Source: an uncultured Romboutsia sp.
GTDB lineage: Bacteria > Bacillota > Clostridia > Peptostreptococcales > Peptostreptococcaceae
DNA length: 35,115 nucleotides
Assembly (NCBI GenBank): GCA_937880075.1
Contig: CALFLM010000089.1
Coordinates: 1-35,115 of the forward strand
Reading direction: 5' to 3'
Shown here one piece after another: positions 33,954 to 35,115 of this stretch. The notes below the pieces were generated by a model. It was not told the DNA's origin. It ran no database searches and saw only the letters and a program-made list of their open reading frames with translations. The translations under genes and the position numbers were made by a program. The number at the start of each line of letters is the position of its first letter. The stretch's first letter is position 1.

Positions 33954-34706
33954 TTAGTACTCAAGCAGCTGAACAACGGATCCTAAATCTAATAATTTAT
34001 CATTACTTAAAGAAACTAATTTTTTATTTTTACTTTCAACAAAATCTAGTATTTTGTCATAATCAGGGTGATTTTTTATATTTCCAAGGAAAACCAATTC
34101 ATTATTTGAGCTTAAAAAGCTACATCCACCTATAAAACCATAATTTAACTCAAATAAGTCAATATGTCCTTTTTCTATAAGTAAACAATCTATACCGTGT
34201 TTTATAACTTCCTTATATATACCTTCATCTGAAGTAATCAAAGAATTATCATCAACTATACATATAGAACACTTACAATATCCTTGAGATACATTTATTT
34301 TTTTTATGTTATTTTTTTCTAGATAACTAAGTATTACTTTATCTGTATACTTAAAGTTGTGTATAGCAAAGTTTTTAAGAATTACTATATTATAATGTAT
34401 ATTGTATGGATATTTATTTTTTATAATAGAATCTCCACATATTACATTAAAGCCATAAGGCTTTAAAATATTTTTATAATAATCATATACATTAGGAGCA
34501 ACTACTATATTATTATCATTTAATTTACATACACTTATATCTGGATGATATTTAATGGCTTCGTAGGTACCACTACAACAAGTAGATTTTATTATATTTA
34601 CCCCCATATTATTTAGATTGGTTTCCATGTTTTTAGGAATTCTTTTATCAACTATTGCAAGCTGTAGTTTATTATTTACTATAAATGAATTTTTTGCAAA
34701 GTTCAT
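33954..34706 (-). CDS. DUF6873-type protein, predicted GME fold
   Basis: The 250-residue protein contains the blocks LQLAIVDKRIPKNMETNLNN, HPDISVCKLNDNNIVVAPNV, IHNFKYTDKVILSYLEKN, VSQGYCKCSICIVDDNSLIT and LNYGFIGGCSFLSS. These recall the clostridial family annotated as DUF6873 with a guanidine-group-modifying-enzyme (GME) fold; the assignment is from memory and not checked. If right, it may act on arginine-like substrates, but catalytic residues have not been verified. AAGGAG lies 7 bases before the ATG, behind a TTGAAA/TATAAT promoter. Confidence 0.72.
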   Translation of the reverse strand: MNFAKNSFIVNNKLQLAIVDKRIPKNMETNLNNMGVNIIKSTCCSGTYEAIKYHPDISVCKLNDNNIVVAPNVYDYYKNILKPYGFNVICGDSIIKNKYPYNIHYNIVILKNFAIHNFKYTDKVILSYLEKNNIKKINVSQGYCKCSICIVDDNSLITSDEGIYKEVIKHGIDCLLIEKGHIDLFELNYGFIGGCSFLSSNNELVFLGNIKNHPDYDKILDFVESKNKKLVSLSNDKLLDLGSVVQLLEY

Positions 34707-34738
34707 TGTTTATCTCCTTATAATTTAATACATAATTT

Positions 34739-34766
34739 ATTATATAAAGTTTTGTTATTTTTTCAA
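34739..34766 (-). promoter_or_regulatory. Predicted promoter of the DUF6873-type gene
   Basis: Read on the minus strand, TTGAAA (34761-34766) is followed after 16 bases by TATAAT (34739-34744). The start codon lies 33 bases further on. Confidence 0.55.
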
Positions 34767-35115
34767 GTTAGTTATATAAAATATGACTTTAATATAGAAA
34801 TAGTATTTAGAAAATAAATAATTTAATATATTGACTATTTTAAATCAAAATTTATATATAAGTAACATACTAAAGTTTAATTAATGCTAGTAGATGATTT
34901 TTTGTAAATTGAAATTTTTTTTAGAACAAATGGTAAAAAAAGTGGTAAAATATATTTATACATAATATAATATTTTAAGGCAAAATAAATATAGAAAATA
35001 TTCTACATACATATAACAAAAAATGAAAAATACTAAAATATAATATATGAAATTTATATATAAAGTAAATTTCATATATTATATAGTATGAATATTTACT
35101 TTTTATATGGAATAT
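34767..35115 (+). other. Gene-free right end of the window
   Basis: No coding frame of useful length is present. TTGACT (34831-34836) and TATATA (34855-34860) with an 18-base spacer may be a rightward promoter. A perfect hairpin covers 35038-35084. An ATG at 35088 opens a frame to the edge but has no ribosome-binding site. The next rightward gene is probably just outside. Confidence 0.4.
35038..35084. repeat. Perfect 19-bp inverted repeat with 9-base loop
   Basis: The arms at 35038-35056 and 35066-35084 are exact reverse complements, with TATATAAAG between them. It is AT-rich and has no T-run on the right, so a terminator is not clear. An operator or leader structure is possible. Confidence 0.5.

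Noticed and set aside
33725..33976. An 83-codon minus-strand frame across the repeat and the end of the DUF6873-type gene
   Set aside because: It overlaps the repeat copy and the 3' end of a better gene, has no ribosome-binding site, and its composition is not protein-like.
34928..34949. Direct repeat of TGGTAAAA words
   Set aside because: Two short copies only, in AT-rich DNA; too short to support an iteron or CRISPR-like array.

Overview
The window is about 35 kb of very AT-rich DNA with strong AGGAGG-type ribosome-binding sites, A-rich codon usage and a mutS-mutL-miaA-hfq block. This fits a low-GC clostridium, most likely a member of the Peptostreptococcaceae (Clostridioides, Paraclostridium or Romboutsia relatives). 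The family assignment is an inference from gene order and protein style; no marker gene fixes the species. No rRNA, tRNA, CRISPR array, insertion sequence or phage gene was seen.

Layout. (1) 1-2353: a truncated leftward gene, then larE and a 23S rRNA-type methyltransferase, probably one operon from a clear promoter at 335-363. (2) 2364-8476: a lysine/asparagine-rich disordered protein whose ribosome-binding site lies in a strong hairpin, a terminator, then an HD-domain hydrolase, a lipoprotein with FG-GAP-like repeats, an OmpR-type response regulator, its histidine kinase, and truA. (3) 8505-9558, leftward: a DUF4363/DUF421 membrane pair. (4) 9700-12980: miaB, an unrecognised 343-residue protein and a GNAT acetyltransferase. 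(5) 13228-19752: mutS, mutL, miaA and hfq (mismatch repair, tRNA A37 prenylation, RNA chaperone). (6) 19791-20828: a leftward DUF1540 cysteine-rich protein and a rightward protein made of two copies of one domain. (7) 20983-28177: a probable functional unit of two TVP38/TMEM64 (VTT/DedA-type) membrane proteins, an Fe-S/CCG protein, a CDP-alcohol phosphatidyltransferase and a complete YnjBCD-like ABC importer. (8) 28498-29892: a YfcC/DcuC-type carrier. (9) 30044-33006, leftward: an OPT-family transporter followed by a PqqD-like protein and small proteins. (10) 33007-35115: a long gene-poor stretch with possible gene remnants, a dispersed repeat, a DUF6873-type (GME fold) protein and a large hairpin at the right edge.

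The most interesting system is region 7. It holds the same gene types as the poorly understood Escherichia coli ydjXYZ-ynjABCDEF locus, rearranged and with the YnjC permease split in two. The combination of import, a VTT membrane protein pair, redox chemistry and phospholipid head-group transfer suggests a pathway that takes up a small molecule and uses it at or in the membrane. The second interesting signal is a dispersed, structured intergenic repeat. Two copies (about 3424-3536 and 33841-33934) keep the same 8-bp stem with different loops, and a third, partial copy lies at about 13126-13144. Several intergenic hairpins are unusually long and perfect.
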